Source: Synechococcus sp. WH 8020 (lineage in GTDB: Bacteria; Cyanobacteriota; Cyanobacteriia; PCC-6307; Cyanobiaceae). Taken from it: a DNA stretch of 64,000 bases. Positions 11,376 through 21,443 of the stretch are shown here, piece after piece (the first letter of the stretch is position 1; each line of letters starts with the position of its first letter). Both the position numbers and the translations under genes were made by a program. The notes beneath the pieces are model-generated. The model did not search any database. It saw nothing but the letters and a program-made list of their open reading frames with translations, and was not told the origin of the DNA. The DNA is taken from NCBI RefSeq assembly GCF_001040845.1, contig NZ_CP011941.1, positions 2,050,790-2,114,789 on the forward strand, in the 5' to 3' direction.

Positions 11376-12635
11376 ATGACAGAACCAAACAAAAAGCTAC
11401 CCCCAAAGAGCAGTAACACCGGTACCAATCCCATCGGCAATCTGGTCCGCCAAGCCCAGAACAAACTCGAAAGCAGCGTCGGGACTGGCATTCACAACGA
11501 AGCTGTCCTCCAGCAAAGTCAGGTTTGGGTCAAAGCGGTGACCTGGAGCTTGATCGGTACAACCGTCTTTTTCATCGGCTGGCTGGGCATTGCCCGTACC
11601 GAAGAGGTGGTCGTGGCCACAGGCAAACTCGAACCTGTGGGCAACGTCAAAGAAATAAGGATCCCCGTAGGCGCAGTCGTCGAAGAAATCCTGGTGAAAA
11701 GCGGTGAACGTGTGATCAAAGACCAGGCGCTGATTCGCCTTGATCAGGAGAGCACAGCCGAACAGCTGAAGTCTCTCGAACAAGGTGTCAAGGAGAAAAC
11801 ATCCCAAATCCTGCAGAAACAGGAGCAACTCTCCCTAAAAAAAATGGAGCGCAAACGCACGCTGGATCTCAATCGTGAGCAAATTTCAACCACCCGCAAC
11901 AATTTGGATCTTGAAAGCCAGATTCTTGATCGACTTCAAGGCTTAGCAAGAGAAGGAGCCGCACCTGATATCCAGTACCTGCAGCAACGCAACAAAGTGG
12001 CTGGACTAAAGGGAGAGTTAACCCAGTTAAAGCTTGAAGGTGAACGCCAGATCAATCAGATCAATCAACAAATTGAACAATTAAATGCCGAACTGGCTGG
12101 ACTCCGCAGTGAACGCGCACAGCTCAACGCAAACCTCACCGAAGTAAGAGTAACCAACAAGAATCAAACTCTTCGAGCTCCAGTCAGTGGCATCGTTTTT
12201 GACTTAAAGCTGAACAATCCTGGGTATATCTCTCAGGCCCAATCATCCCAGGCCGTATTGAAGGTTGTGCCCTTCAATACGCTAGAAGCTGATGTTGAAA
12301 TTCCGAGCAACAAAATCGGATTCGTGCGCATTGGGCAACAAGCTGATATCAGCATTGACTCCTTCCCTGCAAGCGATTTTGGAGTGCTGGAGGGGAAAGT
12401 CCTTTCCGTAGGATCAGATGCTCTCCCACCTGATCAACAACAAATGCGTCAGGGATATTCCTACCCTGCCGTAATTAAACTAGACAGCCAACAACTTAAG
12501 ATTAAAAACGGCAAGACACTACCACTACAAGTTGGAATGTCTCTCACGGCAAATATCAAATTACGCAGCGTTAGCTATCTGCAACTTCTTCTGAATACGT
12601 TTCGAAGCAAAACCGATTCCTTGAGAGAGCTCTAA
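11376..12635 (+). CDS. HlyD-family membrane-fusion protein
   Basis: Periplasmic adaptor of a type I secretion system, 419 residues, joining the inner-membrane ABC exporter to an outer-membrane TolC-like channel. A cytoplasmic N-terminus of about 50 residues precedes one membrane helix (about 52-74). A lipoyl-like half follows (VVVATGKLEPVGNVKEIRIP), then a long alpha-helical hairpin rich in Glu, Gln and Lys (about 130-250), and the second lipoyl half with LRAPVSGIVFDL (about 267-278). It starts two bases after the exporter stop. No TolC-type gene lies in the window, so the outer-membrane partner must be elsewhere. Confidence 0.92.
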   Translation: MTEPNKKLPPKSSNTGTNPIGNLVRQAQNKLESSVGTGIHNEAVLQQSQVWVKAVTWSLIGTTVFFIGWLGIARTEEVVVATGKLEPVGNVKEIRIPVGAVVEEILVKSGERVIKDQALIRLDQESTAEQLKSLEQGVKEKTSQILQKQEQLSLKKMERKRTLDLNREQISTTRNNLDLESQILDRLQGLAREGAAPDIQYLQQRNKVAGLKGELTQLKLEGERQINQINQQIEQLNAELAGLRSERAQLNANLTEVRVTNKNQTLRAPVSGIVFDLKLNNPGYISQAQSSQAVLKVVPFNTLEADVEIPSNKIGFVRIGQQADISIDSFPASDFGVLEGKVLSVGSDALPPDQQQMRQGYSYPAVIKLDSQQLKIKNGKTLPLQVGMSLTANIKLRSVSYLQLLLNTFRSKTDSLREL

Positions 12636-12639
12636 GACA

Positions 12640-13167
12640 TCAAAGCTTCACGGCTTCCTGCTGACGCGTCTCAGCTTTCCAAACTCTCCAGCGCAACTCC
12701 ACCCCATTGGGAAGATCCACCACAACCGGCCAAGACGCGTTGTAGGGAATCAAATAGGGCTGCTTACCAAGGGACAAAAAAGATTTGCCTTTGTTTTGTT
12801 CCGAATTGCAAGCCATGCGCGTACTCAGCACCAGCACTGGCCCACTCACTTCAAACAAGGCCTTTCCAGAGGCTTGAGGAAGTCGCTGCATTGATAAGGA
12901 CGGACCCGACAAGCGTTTCAGATTGCAGTCCATCTCCACCTCCTTCCCCACGATCAACTGGACGCGCCAATCGAGTGGATGGGCTGAAATCATCGGGTCG
13001 TTACTCTTCGGGAGAAGGCCCGAGGGCTGAATCACCCAACGCTTCAGACCTGGCTTGGGTGCTGGATAACCACTCAGATCAAGACGGGGAATCGCAACAG
13101 CAGGGGCTGAAGCAGCAACCATCAGCAGAGGCAATACCAGCCTCAAGAATCCCAGGCCCATGGTCAT
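12640..13167 (-). CDS. eco: Ecotin-type periplasmic serine protease inhibitor
   Basis: A 175-residue ecotin homologue, which in E. coli is a dimeric inhibitor of trypsin-like S1 proteases in the periplasm. A signal peptide (residues about 1-25, ending APAVA) precedes the mature protein. Family landmarks are [26 protein letters not shown] and WRVWKAET. Cys81 and Cys120 match the conserved disulfide. The reactive-site P1 residue, Met84 in E. coli ecotin, aligns with Arg117 here (ST-R-MAC). I chose the ATG at 13167 because it opens directly on the signal peptide; the frame runs further upstream into queC. It converges on the HlyD gene with four bases between. Confidence 0.9.
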   Translation of the reverse strand: MTMGLGFLRLVLPLLMVAASAPAVAIPRLDLSGYPAPKPGLKRWVIQPSGLLPKSNDPMISAHPLDWRVQLIVGKEVEMDCNLKRLSGPSLSMQRLPQASGKALFEVSGPVLVLSTRMACNSEQNKGKSFLSLGKQPYLIPYNASWPVVVDLPNGVELRWRVWKAETRQQEAVKL

Positions 13168-13192
13168 ACCCCTACGGCAACAGAATGCAAGC

Positions 13193-13873
13193 ATGACCGA
13201 TTCCACCGCGATTGCCCTGCTCTCGGGAGGGCTTGATTCCGCAACGGCTGCTGCTTTGGCCATCCAGTCAGGCTTTCGCGTGATTGGCCTCTCTTTTGAT
13301 TACGGCCAGCGCCATCGCAGGGAGCTTGATGCCGCCGTAGAGATCGCTAAGGCTCTGAACCTGGCTGAACATCACACCATCAACGTGGATTTGGCGATGT
13401 GGGGAGGCTCCTCACTCACCGATCACGCCCAAACCCTTCCCACCAGCGGCGTTGAGACGAGCATCATCCCGAACACGTATGTCCCAGGGCGAAACACCGT
13501 GTTCATTGCGATCGGACTCAGCCTCGCCGAAGCGCGGGGTGCCGATCGACTCGTGCTGGGGGTGAATGCCGTGGACTACTCGGGCTATCCCGACTGCCGG
13601 CCCGATTATCTAGAGGCATTTCAGGATCTCGCTAACCTCAGCAGCCGCGCTGGACGTGAAGGCCATGGTCCAACACTGTGGGCACCACTTGTGGAGTGGA
13701 GTAAACAGAAAATTGCAGAAGAAGCACTACATCTAGGGGTTCCCATCGAACGCACCTGGAGTTGCTACAGCGGAGGCGACGTGCCCTGTGGTGTCTGCGA
13801 CAGCTGCCGCATCCGTGATGAAGCGTTGCTCGCCGCCGGACGGCCAGACCTATGCAGCCCAGGCCGTCCATGA
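13193..13873 (+). CDS. queC: 7-cyano-7-deazaguanine synthase QueC
   Basis: QueC, 226 residues, makes preQ0 from 7-carboxy-7-deazaguanine, ammonia and ATP, the step after QueE (4102-4710). The PP-loop SGGLDSAT is at residues 9-16, and the C-terminal zinc site uses cysteines in [18 protein letters not shown] 13193 is chosen because it gives the normal N-terminus ([13 protein letters not shown]); an ATG at 13160 would add eleven atypical residues and overlap the divergent ecotin gene. The stop overlaps the ATG of pabB (ATGA). Confidence 0.95.
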   Translation: MTDSTAIALLSGGLDSATAAALAIQSGFRVIGLSFDYGQRHRRELDAAVEIAKALNLAEHHTINVDLAMWGGSSLTDHAQTLPTSGVETSIIPNTYVPGRNTVFIAIGLSLAEARGADRLVLGVNAVDYSGYPDCRPDYLEAFQDLANLSSRAGREGHGPTLWAPLVEWSKQKIAEEALHLGVPIERTWSCYSGGDVPCGVCDSCRIRDEALLAAGRPDLCSPGRP

Positions 13874-15213
13874 ACTCCAATCAAACCGGCAGCCAAAAAC
13901 TGATTCGCAGCAAGCATCCCTGGATCGAACCGGATTCAGTCGCACAAGCGCTAGCCGAAGAGCATGGCGAGGCTGGCTTGATTTGGCTGGACGGGGATGC
14001 CAGCGACCTGGGGCGTTGGCTCACCTTGGCAGCTGAGCCTCTCGAGCAACGCTGTTGCCGAGGATTGCCAGGGGAGGTTGGAGCCACCAATCCATTTGAA
14101 GCTCTGCGCTCGCTCGATCCGGGGCACTGGACGGGCTGGCTTAGTTACGACGCCGCCGCCTGGCTCGAACCCACAAATTCCTGGCGAAGCGATGCCATGG
14201 CGAGTCTTTGGATCGGGCGGCACGACCCCGTTTTGCGCTTTGACCTACAACAACGGGAGGTGTGGATTGAGGGGCGTGATGCCAAACGCCATGCCGAAAT
14301 GGAGCGCTGGATACTGGGACGACGTGACCGATTCAACCGAAGCCCGAAAGCACTCCCCAACCCCAAACCCCTGCATACAGCTTGGGTACGCCACAGCGAC
14401 AGGCAGGCTTATGCCAAGGGCGTTGAGCGAATTCGCGAGCTGATCGGGATGGGAGATCTCTTTCAAGCCAATCTCACCAGTTGCTCCAGCACAACGTTGC
14501 AGGAATCGGTCAACAATCTGGAGCTCTTTCGGCGCTTGCGTCGAGCCTGCCCGGCACCCTTTGCCGGTCTCGTCGTTGCCAGCGGTGAAGCCAATGGCGA
14601 AGCCCTCCTATCCACATCGCCGGAACGCTTCATGGAAGTGCTGCCCAATGGTGCTGTTCAAACAAGGCCGATCAAGGGAACGCGCCCTCGAGATTCGGAT
14701 CCACAACGGGATGCTGATCAAGCCGCTGCACTGGTTTGCAGCGAAAAAGACCGTGCCGAAAACGTGATGATCGTCGACTTGCTACGCAATGACCTTGGCA
14801 GGGTCTGCATCCCAGGCAGCGTCGATGTTCCTCAACTGGTCCATCTCGAAAGCTACGCCCGCGTCCACCACCTCACCTCGGTCGTGAACGGCAAACTCAA
14901 GGACGGACTGAACTGGGTGGATCTACTGGAAGCGAGCTGGCCAGGGGGTTCAATTAGTGGCGCACCAAAACTGAGAGCGTGCCAACGGCTTCAGGAACTA
15001 GAACCCAAAGGTCGAGGTCCCTACTGCGGCTCTTTGCTGACGCTGAATTGGGATGGGCGTTTTGACAGCAATATTTTGATTCGCACCGTTTTGCGCAAAA
15101 ACAATGAGCTTCTGGTGCATGCAGGCTGCGGCATCGTTGCCGACTCGGATCCTCAAGCAGAAGCCGACGAACTGGACTGGAAACTGCTGCCACTTTTAGA
15201 GGCACTGGAGTGA
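13870..15213 (+). CDS. pabB: Aminodeoxychorismate synthase component I (PabB-like)
   Basis: Chorismate-binding enzyme, 447 residues, of the anthranilate/aminodeoxychorismate synthase component I family. The C-terminal catalytic domain carries [25 protein letters not shown], the metal-binding [24 protein letters not shown] and [10 protein letters not shown]. Assignment to p-aminobenzoate (folate) rather than tryptophan synthesis rests on the adjacent aminodeoxychorismate lyase-like gene, coupled by a GTGA overlap. ATG 13870 forms ATGA with the queC stop; ATG 13852 in the same frame is a less likely alternative. Confidence 0.9.
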   Translation: MNSNQTGSQKLIRSKHPWIEPDSVAQALAEEHGEAGLIWLDGDASDLGRWLTLAAEPLEQRCCRGLPGEVGATNPFEALRSLDPGHWTGWLSYDAAAWLEPTNSWRSDAMASLWIGRHDPVLRFDLQQREVWIEGRDAKRHAEMERWILGRRDRFNRSPKALPNPKPLHTAWVRHSDRQAYAKGVERIRELIGMGDLFQANLTSCSSTTLQESVNNLELFRRLRRACPAPFAGLVVASGEANGEALLSTSPERFMEVLPNGAVQTRPIKGTRPRDSDPQRDADQAAALVCSEKDRAENVMIVDLLRNDLGRVCIPGSVDVPQLVHLESYARVHHLTSVVNGKLKDGLNWVDLLEASWPGGSISGAPKLRACQRLQELEPKGRGPYCGSLLTLNWDGRFDSNILIRTVLRKNNELLVHAGCGIVADSDPQAEADELDWKLLPLLEALE

Positions 15214-16076
15214 CAGCATCTCAGCCACAACACGCCATCGCCTGGATCAACGGAACGTGGGGACGGCCTAAAGAGCTAAAGCTGCCACTCAGCGACAGAG
15301 GGCTACAGCTCGCCGATGGCCTGTTCGAAACGGTCCTTATTCATCACCAACGTGCCTGCTTATTAGACGCACACCTCTGTCGATGGGAGCAAAGTTGTGA
15401 GCTATTAGGAATGGCATCACCTCCTACAAGGCCGTGGTTGGATCCATTGATTCAAGAAGCGATCGAACGACTTGGACTCGAACAGAGGGCAGGGGCGCTG
15501 CGCCTGAACTGGAGTCGAGGCGATGGAAGCGAACGAGGGATTGGGCTCGATCACAACTCAGCCGACCCCTCCAGGCATCGTTTTTGGATGACATTGCAAA
15601 CTCATACGCCAACGTTCGAGTCCGTACGCACATGGATCAGTCGTCATGAATATCGGCAAGCATCAAGCCTGATGAGCCGATGCAAAACCTTTTCCTATGG
15701 ACAAGCGATTCAAGTGCGCCGGGAGGCTCAACAGAGGGGAGCTGAGGATGGATTGATGCTCAGCACCAATGGCACTCTGTGCTGCGGAAGCAGCGCCAAT
15801 CTTGTGATCGAACGCCATGGCCAGTGGCTCACACCACCCTTAAGCGATGGCTGCCTACCTGGAGTGATGAGGGGTGAAGCCCTCAAGCAGGGACTGGTGC
15901 AAGAGCAATCGCTTGCAGCAGAACCGCAACCGGATGACCAATGGTTATTAATCAACAGTCTTGGCTGCAGGACGATCAGCCAAGTGAATGGCAAACCACT
16001 CACAAACAGAGGGAATGGAGAAGCCCTCTGGAGATCCTTAGTGCCATCTCATTCTGAGAAATCATTGCCATCCTGA
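15210..16076 (+). CDS. pabC: Aminodeoxychorismate lyase-like class IV aminotransferase
   Basis: PLP-dependent fold-type IV enzyme, 288 residues. Landmarks are LSDRGLQLADGLFET near residues 27-41, the probable PLP lysine in SRCKTFSYGQAIQ near 150-162, and NGTLCCGSSANLV near 187-199. Next to pabB the likely role is release of pyruvate from aminodeoxychorismate to give p-aminobenzoate; a branched-chain or D-amino-acid aminotransferase remains possible because the family is broad. The start is GTG 15210, overlapping the pabB stop by four bases. Confidence 0.82.
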   Translation: MTASQPQHAIAWINGTWGRPKELKLPLSDRGLQLADGLFETVLIHHQRACLLDAHLCRWEQSCELLGMASPPTRPWLDPLIQEAIERLGLEQRAGALRLNWSRGDGSERGIGLDHNSADPSRHRFWMTLQTHTPTFESVRTWISRHEYRQASSLMSRCKTFSYGQAIQVRREAQQRGAEDGLMLSTNGTLCCGSSANLVIERHGQWLTPPLSDGCLPGVMRGEALKQGLVQEQSLAAEPQPDDQWLLINSLGCRTISQVNGKPLTNRGNGEALWRSLVPSHSEKSLPS

Positions 16077-16099
16077 GCCCAACAGGACCAATCGGCGTA

Positions 16100-17695
16100 A
16101 TGGAATTACGGCGTGACTTAAGCCTCACAAGCCTCACCCTGACCGTCGTCACCGGAACCATTGGCTCGGGATGGTTGTTTGCCTCCTATTACGCCGCCCG
16201 CATCGCTGGACCCGCCAGCCTGCCCGCATGGCTCTTGGGCGGTTCGATTTCCTTCCTTCTCGCTCTGGTGTTTGCGGAGTTGGGCTCACTCATCAACAGT
16301 TCCGGGGCACTAGCCCAGGTTCCACTCCTCAGTCATGGACGCCTGTCTGGCTTCATCGGTGGCTGGAGCATCTGGATCAGCTACCTGTGCGTCCCAACCA
16401 TCGAGCTGTTAGCCATGCTCGATTATCTCGACAGCAGTCTTCCCTGGCTCACGCAGGATCGGAACGGCACGCAAATTCTTAGCGGAGCCGGTCTGGCTGT
16501 CGCCATCGTGTTGATGGTGTTTTTCACCTGGATCAACCTCAACGGCGTTAAGGGGCTGGCCCGCTGGATCAACAACCTCACCATCTGGAAGTTGATCGTG
16601 CCCCTCCTTGTCGCGAGTGTGTTGATGCTGCTCAGTCAGCACTGGGGGAACCTGAGTATCCCGGTCACGATCGCCAGCGATCCAGCTGCAATCAAAGCTG
16701 ACACCGGTACGGAACTTGTGAATGCCGTAGGAAGCGGAGGCATCCTGTTTTGCCTCCTTGGCTTTCGTACAGCCGTTGACCTCGCTGGAGAAGCGCGCAA
16801 CCCCCAACGCAATGTGCCGCTAGCCATGGGACTAGGGCTAGGGATCAGCCTGCTGATTTACCTGGTTCTGCAATGGTCCTTCCTGGTGAGCGTGCCACCA
16901 GAAGCCCTACAACAAGGATGGTCCCAACTCAGCCTCAGCCAACATGGCGGCCCGCTCGCAGCCATTGCCCTTGGCCTTGGGCTCGGCTGGATGGTGGTGC
17001 TCCTACTCATCGACGCCGCACTCTCCCCCAGCACAACGGCGATGGCCTATTTAGGGGTCTCGGCTCGAGTGAGCTGGATGATGGGGCGCTGCAAACTGCT
17101 CCCTGAGTCCCTGGGTCGGGTCAATCGACATGGAGTACCGGATATCGCTGTTATCAGCAGCTTGATCTTGGGATGCGCCCTGTTCTTCATTGGCCCAGGC
17201 TGGCAACAGGTTGTGGCTTTTCTCACGGCAGCCCAGATGATCGCTCTAGCCATGGGACCAGCAAGTTTGTTGGCCCTACGCCAACAACTCCCCAAGGAGC
17301 GAGAACATTTTCGGATTCCTTGTCCCACCACACTCAGTGCCCTGGCTTTCGTGATGGCGACATGGGCGGCGAACTGGTGCGGACGCACAGCGTTGGAGGG
17401 AGCGGTGCTCGCCATCGGAATCCCAAGCCTGCTGTTTGCACTTCACAACTGGAGAAAACGCCAACCCATTGAAACCAAAGCAGGGCTTTGGTGGGGTCTC
17501 TATCTAGGACTTCTTGTATTAGATATGGAGTTATTCAGCAAGGGACGACCCTTCGAGCTCTCGAACCTGACCCATCTCGCAGTGTTAGCGGGAATGGCAC
17601 TTTTGGTGCTGCCGATCGCGGTCAGCACCGCTTTGCCTGAAGTATCACCCCATGCACTCACACACTTAGGAAACGATCGACAACCTGCTGACTGA
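16100..17695 (+). CDS. APC-superfamily amino-acid permease
   Basis: Integral membrane transporter, 531 residues with about 12-14 hydrophobic helices. The opening LSLTSLTLTVVTGTIGSGWLF carries the helix-1 glycine-rich break (GTIGSGW) typical of APC permeases. The FAELGSLINSSGALAQVPLL segment (about residues 59-78) matches the conserved helix-2 region. Substrate is not determinable. The gene follows pabC by 23 bases and runs 38 bases into the convergent urtE gene, so the two transcripts overlap antisense at their 3' ends. Confidence 0.87.
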   Translation: MELRRDLSLTSLTLTVVTGTIGSGWLFASYYAARIAGPASLPAWLLGGSISFLLALVFAELGSLINSSGALAQVPLLSHGRLSGFIGGWSIWISYLCVPTIELLAMLDYLDSSLPWLTQDRNGTQILSGAGLAVAIVLMVFFTWINLNGVKGLARWINNLTIWKLIVPLLVASVLMLLSQHWGNLSIPVTIASDPAAIKADTGTELVNAVGSGGILFCLLGFRTAVDLAGEARNPQRNVPLAMGLGLGISLLIYLVLQWSFLVSVPPEALQQGWSQLSLSQHGGPLAAIALGLGLGWMVVLLLIDAALSPSTTAMAYLGVSARVSWMMGRCKLLPESLGRVNRHGVPDIAVISSLILGCALFFIGPGWQQVVAFLTAAQMIALAMGPASLLALRQQLPKEREHFRIPCPTTLSALAFVMATWAANWCGRTALEGAVLAIGIPSLLFALHNWRKRQPIETKAGLWWGLYLGLLVLDMELFSKGRPFELSNLTHLAVLAGMALLVLPIAVSTALPEVSPHALTHLGNDRQPAD

Positions 17696-18365
17696 GCTCT
17701 GACGTAGAGCCACTGGCCACAATTCCACCTCGCTGCATGGCGTAGTAACGATCTGCCTGGCGAACAAAATGCAAATGCTGCTCCACAAGCAATACACCAA
17801 TCCCTTTTTCAGCAATAATTCGTTGAACGGCAGCCTCAATATCCTGCACAATATTGGGTTGAATACCCTCTGTGGGCTCATCAAGAAGCAACAATTTAGG
17901 CTGACCTAAAAGTGCACGAGCAATGGCAAGCTGCTGCTGCTGACCACCAGAAAGATCACCACCTTTACGTGAAAGAAACTCCTGGAGAATTGGGAAAAGT
18001 TCATAGATAAAAGGGTCGATGCGACGATTTCGCGCAAGACCTCCCGGAAGGGCCTCCATCCCCAACATCAAATTCTCTTCGACAGTCAATTGAGGGATGA
18101 TTTCTCTGCCCTGAGGTACATAACCGATTCCTGACCTTGCTCTCCGATGAGGAGGCTGACGCTCCATTCCCTGGCCTTCGAAGACAATCTCACCGGACCG
18201 TGGCTTAAGCAAACCGATCAGAGACTTTAGGAGAGTGGTCTTACCCACACCATTCCGGCCAATCAGACAGACCATTTCCCCGGCACGAACTCTGAGGTCC
18301 ACATCTCGAAGAATGTGGCTCTCGCCGTAATAAGTATTAAGGCCTCGAATTTCGAGCATTGTCAT
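17658..18365 (-). CDS. urtE: Urea ABC transporter ATP-binding protein UrtE
   Basis: One of two ATPases of the high-affinity urea importer, 235 residues. Walker A GRNGVGKTT (about 37-45), signature LSGGQQQQ and Walker B LLLLDEPTEGIQP are intact; GIQPNIV after the Walker B Asp-Glu is characteristic of UrtE/LivF-type subunits. It is the last gene of urtABCDE, with its ATG overlapping the urtD stop. Its 3' end overlaps the permease gene by 38 bases. Confidence 0.95.
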   Translation of the reverse strand: MTMLEIRGLNTYYGESHILRDVDLRVRAGEMVCLIGRNGVGKTTLLKSLIGLLKPRSGEIVFEGQGMERQPPHRRARSGIGYVPQGREIIPQLTVEENLMLGMEALPGGLARNRRIDPFIYELFPILQEFLSRKGGDLSGGQQQQLAIARALLGQPKLLLLDEPTEGIQPNIVQDIEAAVQRIIAEKGIGVLLVEQHLHFVRQADRYYAMQRGGIVASGSTSELSQQVVDRFLSV

Positions 18366-19135
18366 AGAGCGTCGTCCTCCGTCGTTCCCAAATAAACTTC
18401 AATCACGCGGGGATCCTGTTGCACTTGGTCCATCGATCCCTCACAAAGAACATGGCCCTGATGCAACACCGACACAGGGCTATCAAGACGACGAATGAAT
18501 TCCATATCGTGCTCAATCACTAAGACAGTGTGGTCACCAGCTAAAGACTTCAGCAAGTCAGCCGTAAGATCAGTTTCTTCATCCGTCAGACCAGCAACCG
18601 GTTCATCAACCAGCAAGAGGTCTGGGTCCTGGCCAACCAACATCGCAATTTCCAACCACTGCTTCTGTCCATGAGACAGAGATCCTGCTCTCCAGTCGGC
18701 ACGAGACTGAAGATTAACAATGTTCATTAAATGATGAATTTGGTCGCGCTGCTCAGCACGAATGCGACCAAACAGCAAAGACCAAGGCTGTTTAGACCGA
18801 CTAACAGCCAATGCCAAGTTGTCCTGGACAGTTAAATCTTCAAACACTCGAGGGCTTTGGAATTTTCGTCCGATTCCAAGTCGAGCAATGCGGTGTTCTG
18901 GGATTCCAACCAGAGAGCGACCTTTGAAGAGCACGCCTCCTGAGCTAGGAGCAACCTTTCCAGTGATGACATCTAGAAACGTGGTCTTCCCAGCACCATT
19001 GGGACCAATTACCGCCCGCAGTTCTCCAGGTCGCAAGCTGAGATTAAGGTCACGAAGGGCAAGAAAACCATCGAAACTAACCGTGATGTCAGTGAGCTCC
19101 AGCAGTGGGCTGGATCCAGAAACGACTCTGCTCAT
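18362..19135 (-). CDS. urtD: Urea ABC transporter ATP-binding protein UrtD
   Basis: Second ATPase of the urea importer, 257 residues, LivG-like. Walker A GPNGAGKTT is near residues 43-51, the LSHGQKQWLEIAM signature near 153-165, and Walker B LLLVDEPVAGLTDEET near 171-186. LSHGQ in place of LSGGQ is usual for UrtD. It overlaps urtC upstream and urtE downstream by four bases each, so the block is almost certainly one transcript. Confidence 0.95.
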   Translation of the reverse strand: MSRVVSGSSPLLELTDITVSFDGFLALRDLNLSLRPGELRAVIGPNGAGKTTFLDVITGKVAPSSGGVLFKGRSLVGIPEHRIARLGIGRKFQSPRVFEDLTVQDNLALAVSRSKQPWSLLFGRIRAEQRDQIHHLMNIVNLQSRADWRAGSLSHGQKQWLEIAMLVGQDPDLLLVDEPVAGLTDEETDLTADLLKSLAGDHTVLVIEHDMEFIRRLDSPVSVLHQGHVLCEGSMDQVQQDPRVIEVYLGTTEDDAL

Positions 19136-20262
19136 GACTGCACCTCCTCATTGCCATCAACTTCAAGTTGTGGATAAGTACCGATGGGGCGAGAAAAGCC
19201 CACACGAGACATCAGATTTCTTGGACCTGCTCCACGGAACCAACCAATCACACCTTCCGGCAATGCCGTTACCACAAGGATGAACAAACCACCTTGAATA
19301 AAAAGCCAGGTTTCTGGCAAAGCCTCACTCACCAAACTTTTGGCATACATGATTGAAACGGATCCAAGAATCGCTCCGACTAATGTTCCACGACCACCAA
19401 CAGCAACCCAAATCACCATTTCAATCGAAAACGGTACAGTCATAAACTGTGGCGAAACAATACCTGATTGCACTGTGTAGAGCGCACCACCAATACCCGC
19501 TAAGCCCCCAGCGATTGCAAACACAATGGTTTTAAACAACGTTGGGTTGTAACCCGTAAAGCGGAGCCTTGGTTCATCATCACGGATTGCAATCAGAACA
19601 TTTCCAAAGCGATCACGAACAACCCAACGTAAAAATATCCACACTAAGATCACAATGACAGCAGTCAACCAAAAGAAACCGCGTTGCATCTCTGGCGAGC
19701 CCAATTCGAGCTGACCAAACAACACAGTGACATCGGTTTTGAGACCATTGGTGCCATTGATTAATTTTTGCTGACCATTGAAGAAATTGAAAAAGACCAA
19801 CAGAGCAGCCTGGGTCAGAATCGAAAAATAAACCCCCTTAATCCGATTACGAAATACCAAGTTCCCTAACACACCTGCGAGCAACGCAGGGATCAGCCAA
19901 ATTGCAATGAGCGTAAACAAAGGCGATCGAAAGGGCTCCCAAAATAAAGGCAACCGATCAACCCCATAAAGACTGAAAAATTCCGGAATAGAGTTGGGCA
20001 TATCGATAGAACTCCTAAGTTGGAGATACATCGCAGCGGCATAACCTCCAAGCGCAAAGAAAATTCCCTGTCCAAGACTAAGAAGTCCGGTAAAGCCCCA
20101 AATCAAATCAATCCCAAGCGCCACAATCGCTAGAGATAAAAAGCGACCCAGCAGGTTCAAGCGAAAAACAGGCAGAACCGATGGTGCAGCAACGATTGCC
20201 GCAATGATCAACACCCAAACTGTCACGACGAGCCAGGGGCGTTGTTGAAAGGAACGCAACAT
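19132..20262 (-). CDS. urtC: Urea ABC transporter permease UrtC
   Basis: Inner-membrane permease, 376 residues, LivM family. Hydrophobic helices start at about residue 11; GLLSLGQGIFFALGGYAAAMYL (shown in part as GLLSLGQG and FFALGGYA) near 65-86 is the family signature, and AIRDDEPRLRFTGYNP near 244-259 is the cytoplasmic loop contacting the ATPase. The ATG at 20262 leaves four bases after the urtB stop; the frame extends upstream to 20334, but that would overlap urtB and add an atypical N-terminus. Confidence 0.93.
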   Translation of the reverse strand: MLRSFQQRPWLVVTVWVLIIAAIVAAPSVLPVFRLNLLGRFLSLAIVALGIDLIWGFTGLLSLGQGIFFALGGYAAAMYLQLRSSIDMPNSIPEFFSLYGVDRLPLFWEPFRSPLFTLIAIWLIPALLAGVLGNLVFRNRIKGVYFSILTQAALLVFFNFFNGQQKLINGTNGLKTDVTVLFGQLELGSPEMQRGFFWLTAVIVILVWIFLRWVVRDRFGNVLIAIRDDEPRLRFTGYNPTLFKTIVFAIAGGLAGIGGALYTVQSGIVSPQFMTVPFSIEMVIWVAVGGRGTLVGAILGSVSIMYAKSLVSEALPETWLFIQGGLFILVVTALPEGVIGWFRGAGPRNLMSRVGFSRPIGTYPQLEVDGNEEVQS

Positions 20263-20266
20263 CAGT

Positions 20267-21421
20267 TCAAGCCTCCACCATGCGGCCTTTTTGCGGGAAC
20301 AAACCTGCAGGACGGAACTGAAGGAACACCACAATCAGAGCAAACACCATGACCTGAGCCATGCTCGTGGTCGCAAAAAATTCAACACCGCTAGCCAGTG
20401 GTCCAGGCATATCGGGCCAAATCGTGAGCAGACGCCCTGCTCCAATGAGATCGGTTAACAAGCCGATCGCAAATGAGGCCAGCACGGTACCCAGCAGATT
20501 GCCAACACCACCGAGCACCACAACCATGAAACAGCCGACGATGTAAGACGTGCCAACGTTGGGGCCCACCGAACCCAGCAACGACACGGCAACTCCCGCC
20601 ACCCCGGCCAAACCTGAACCAATCCCAAAAGTGAGGACATCAACCGTGTCTGTGGGAATCCCAAGGCAATCGCTCATCGAACGGTTTTGCGTGACGGCCC
20701 TGATCCGGACCCCCCAAACGCTGCGGTTGAGGAACCAGATCACCCCAACGACTGCGATGAAGGTCATCACAATGATCACAAGGCGTGGGACGGGAAAGGT
20801 GAGATCCATCCACTCCAGACCTCCGCGCATCCACTTCGGAGCGGTGACATCCACATTGCGGGATGTCGCCCTTGCAATACGACTGATTTGTGAGGCCAAT
20901 CCACCAGCGCACAACACACCAATGAGAGCAGACACAGCCCAACCACCGGATCGCACAAGCCGAGATTGACGTCCCTCCAATAGAGGAGTCGGAAGAAACA
21001 ACGGAAGACTGAATCCGAGCACTAAAAACACAACCATTCCAGCCGCATAAGCAAGCGGAACGCTGCGCACAAACTGCTGGAGGATCAAACTGACTCCCCA
21101 CGTGGCCAGCAAAGTCTCAAGTGGGTTGCCATACAAACGTCGTATGACTGTGCGCTCAAGCAAAATCCCAATCACACCGCTTACAGCAAAGGCGCATGGA
21201 ATAGCAACCAGCACGTAGGCGTTGTAAACCGGCGCAAGAAAGGGAAGTTTGAAAATGAGCTGTACCACATACGTGGTGTAAGCACCAAGCATGATTAATT
21301 CGCCATGAGCGAGATTGATCACACCCATCAAGCCAAACACAATTGCCAGTCCAAGGGCAGCCATTAGCAATACAGAGCCAATGGCCACACCGTTAAACAG
21401 GCTTTCGAAAAGCAGTTCCAC
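20267..21421 (-). CDS. urtB: Urea ABC transporter permease UrtB
   Basis: Inner-membrane permease, 384 residues, LivH family. MGVINLAHGELIMLGAYTTY (about 31-50) is the family signature in the first helices, and RAVTQNRSMSDCLGIPTDTV (about 237-256) is the conserved loop. It is separated from urtA by 89 bases that contain a terminator-like hairpin, whereas urtB to urtE are packed with no gaps. That suggests UrtA is made in excess of the membrane components. Confidence 0.94.
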   Translation of the reverse strand: MELLFESLFNGVAIGSVLLMAALGLAIVFGLMGVINLAHGELIMLGAYTTYVVQLIFKLPFLAPVYNAYVLVAIPCAFAVSGVIGILLERTVIRRLYGNPLETLLATWGVSLILQQFVRSVPLAYAAGMVVFLVLGFSLPLFLPTPLLEGRQSRLVRSGGWAVSALIGVLCAGGLASQISRIARATSRNVDVTAPKWMRGGLEWMDLTFPVPRLVIIVMTFIAVVGVIWFLNRSVWGVRIRAVTQNRSMSDCLGIPTDTVDVLTFGIGSGLAGVAGVAVSLLGSVGPNVGTSYIVGCFMVVVLGGVGNLLGTVLASFAIGLLTDLIGAGRLLTIWPDMPGPLASGVEFFATTSMAQVMVFALIVVFLQFRPAGLFPQKGRMVEA

Positions 21422-21443
21422 GGGGGGTCTAGTAAGCGAAACA

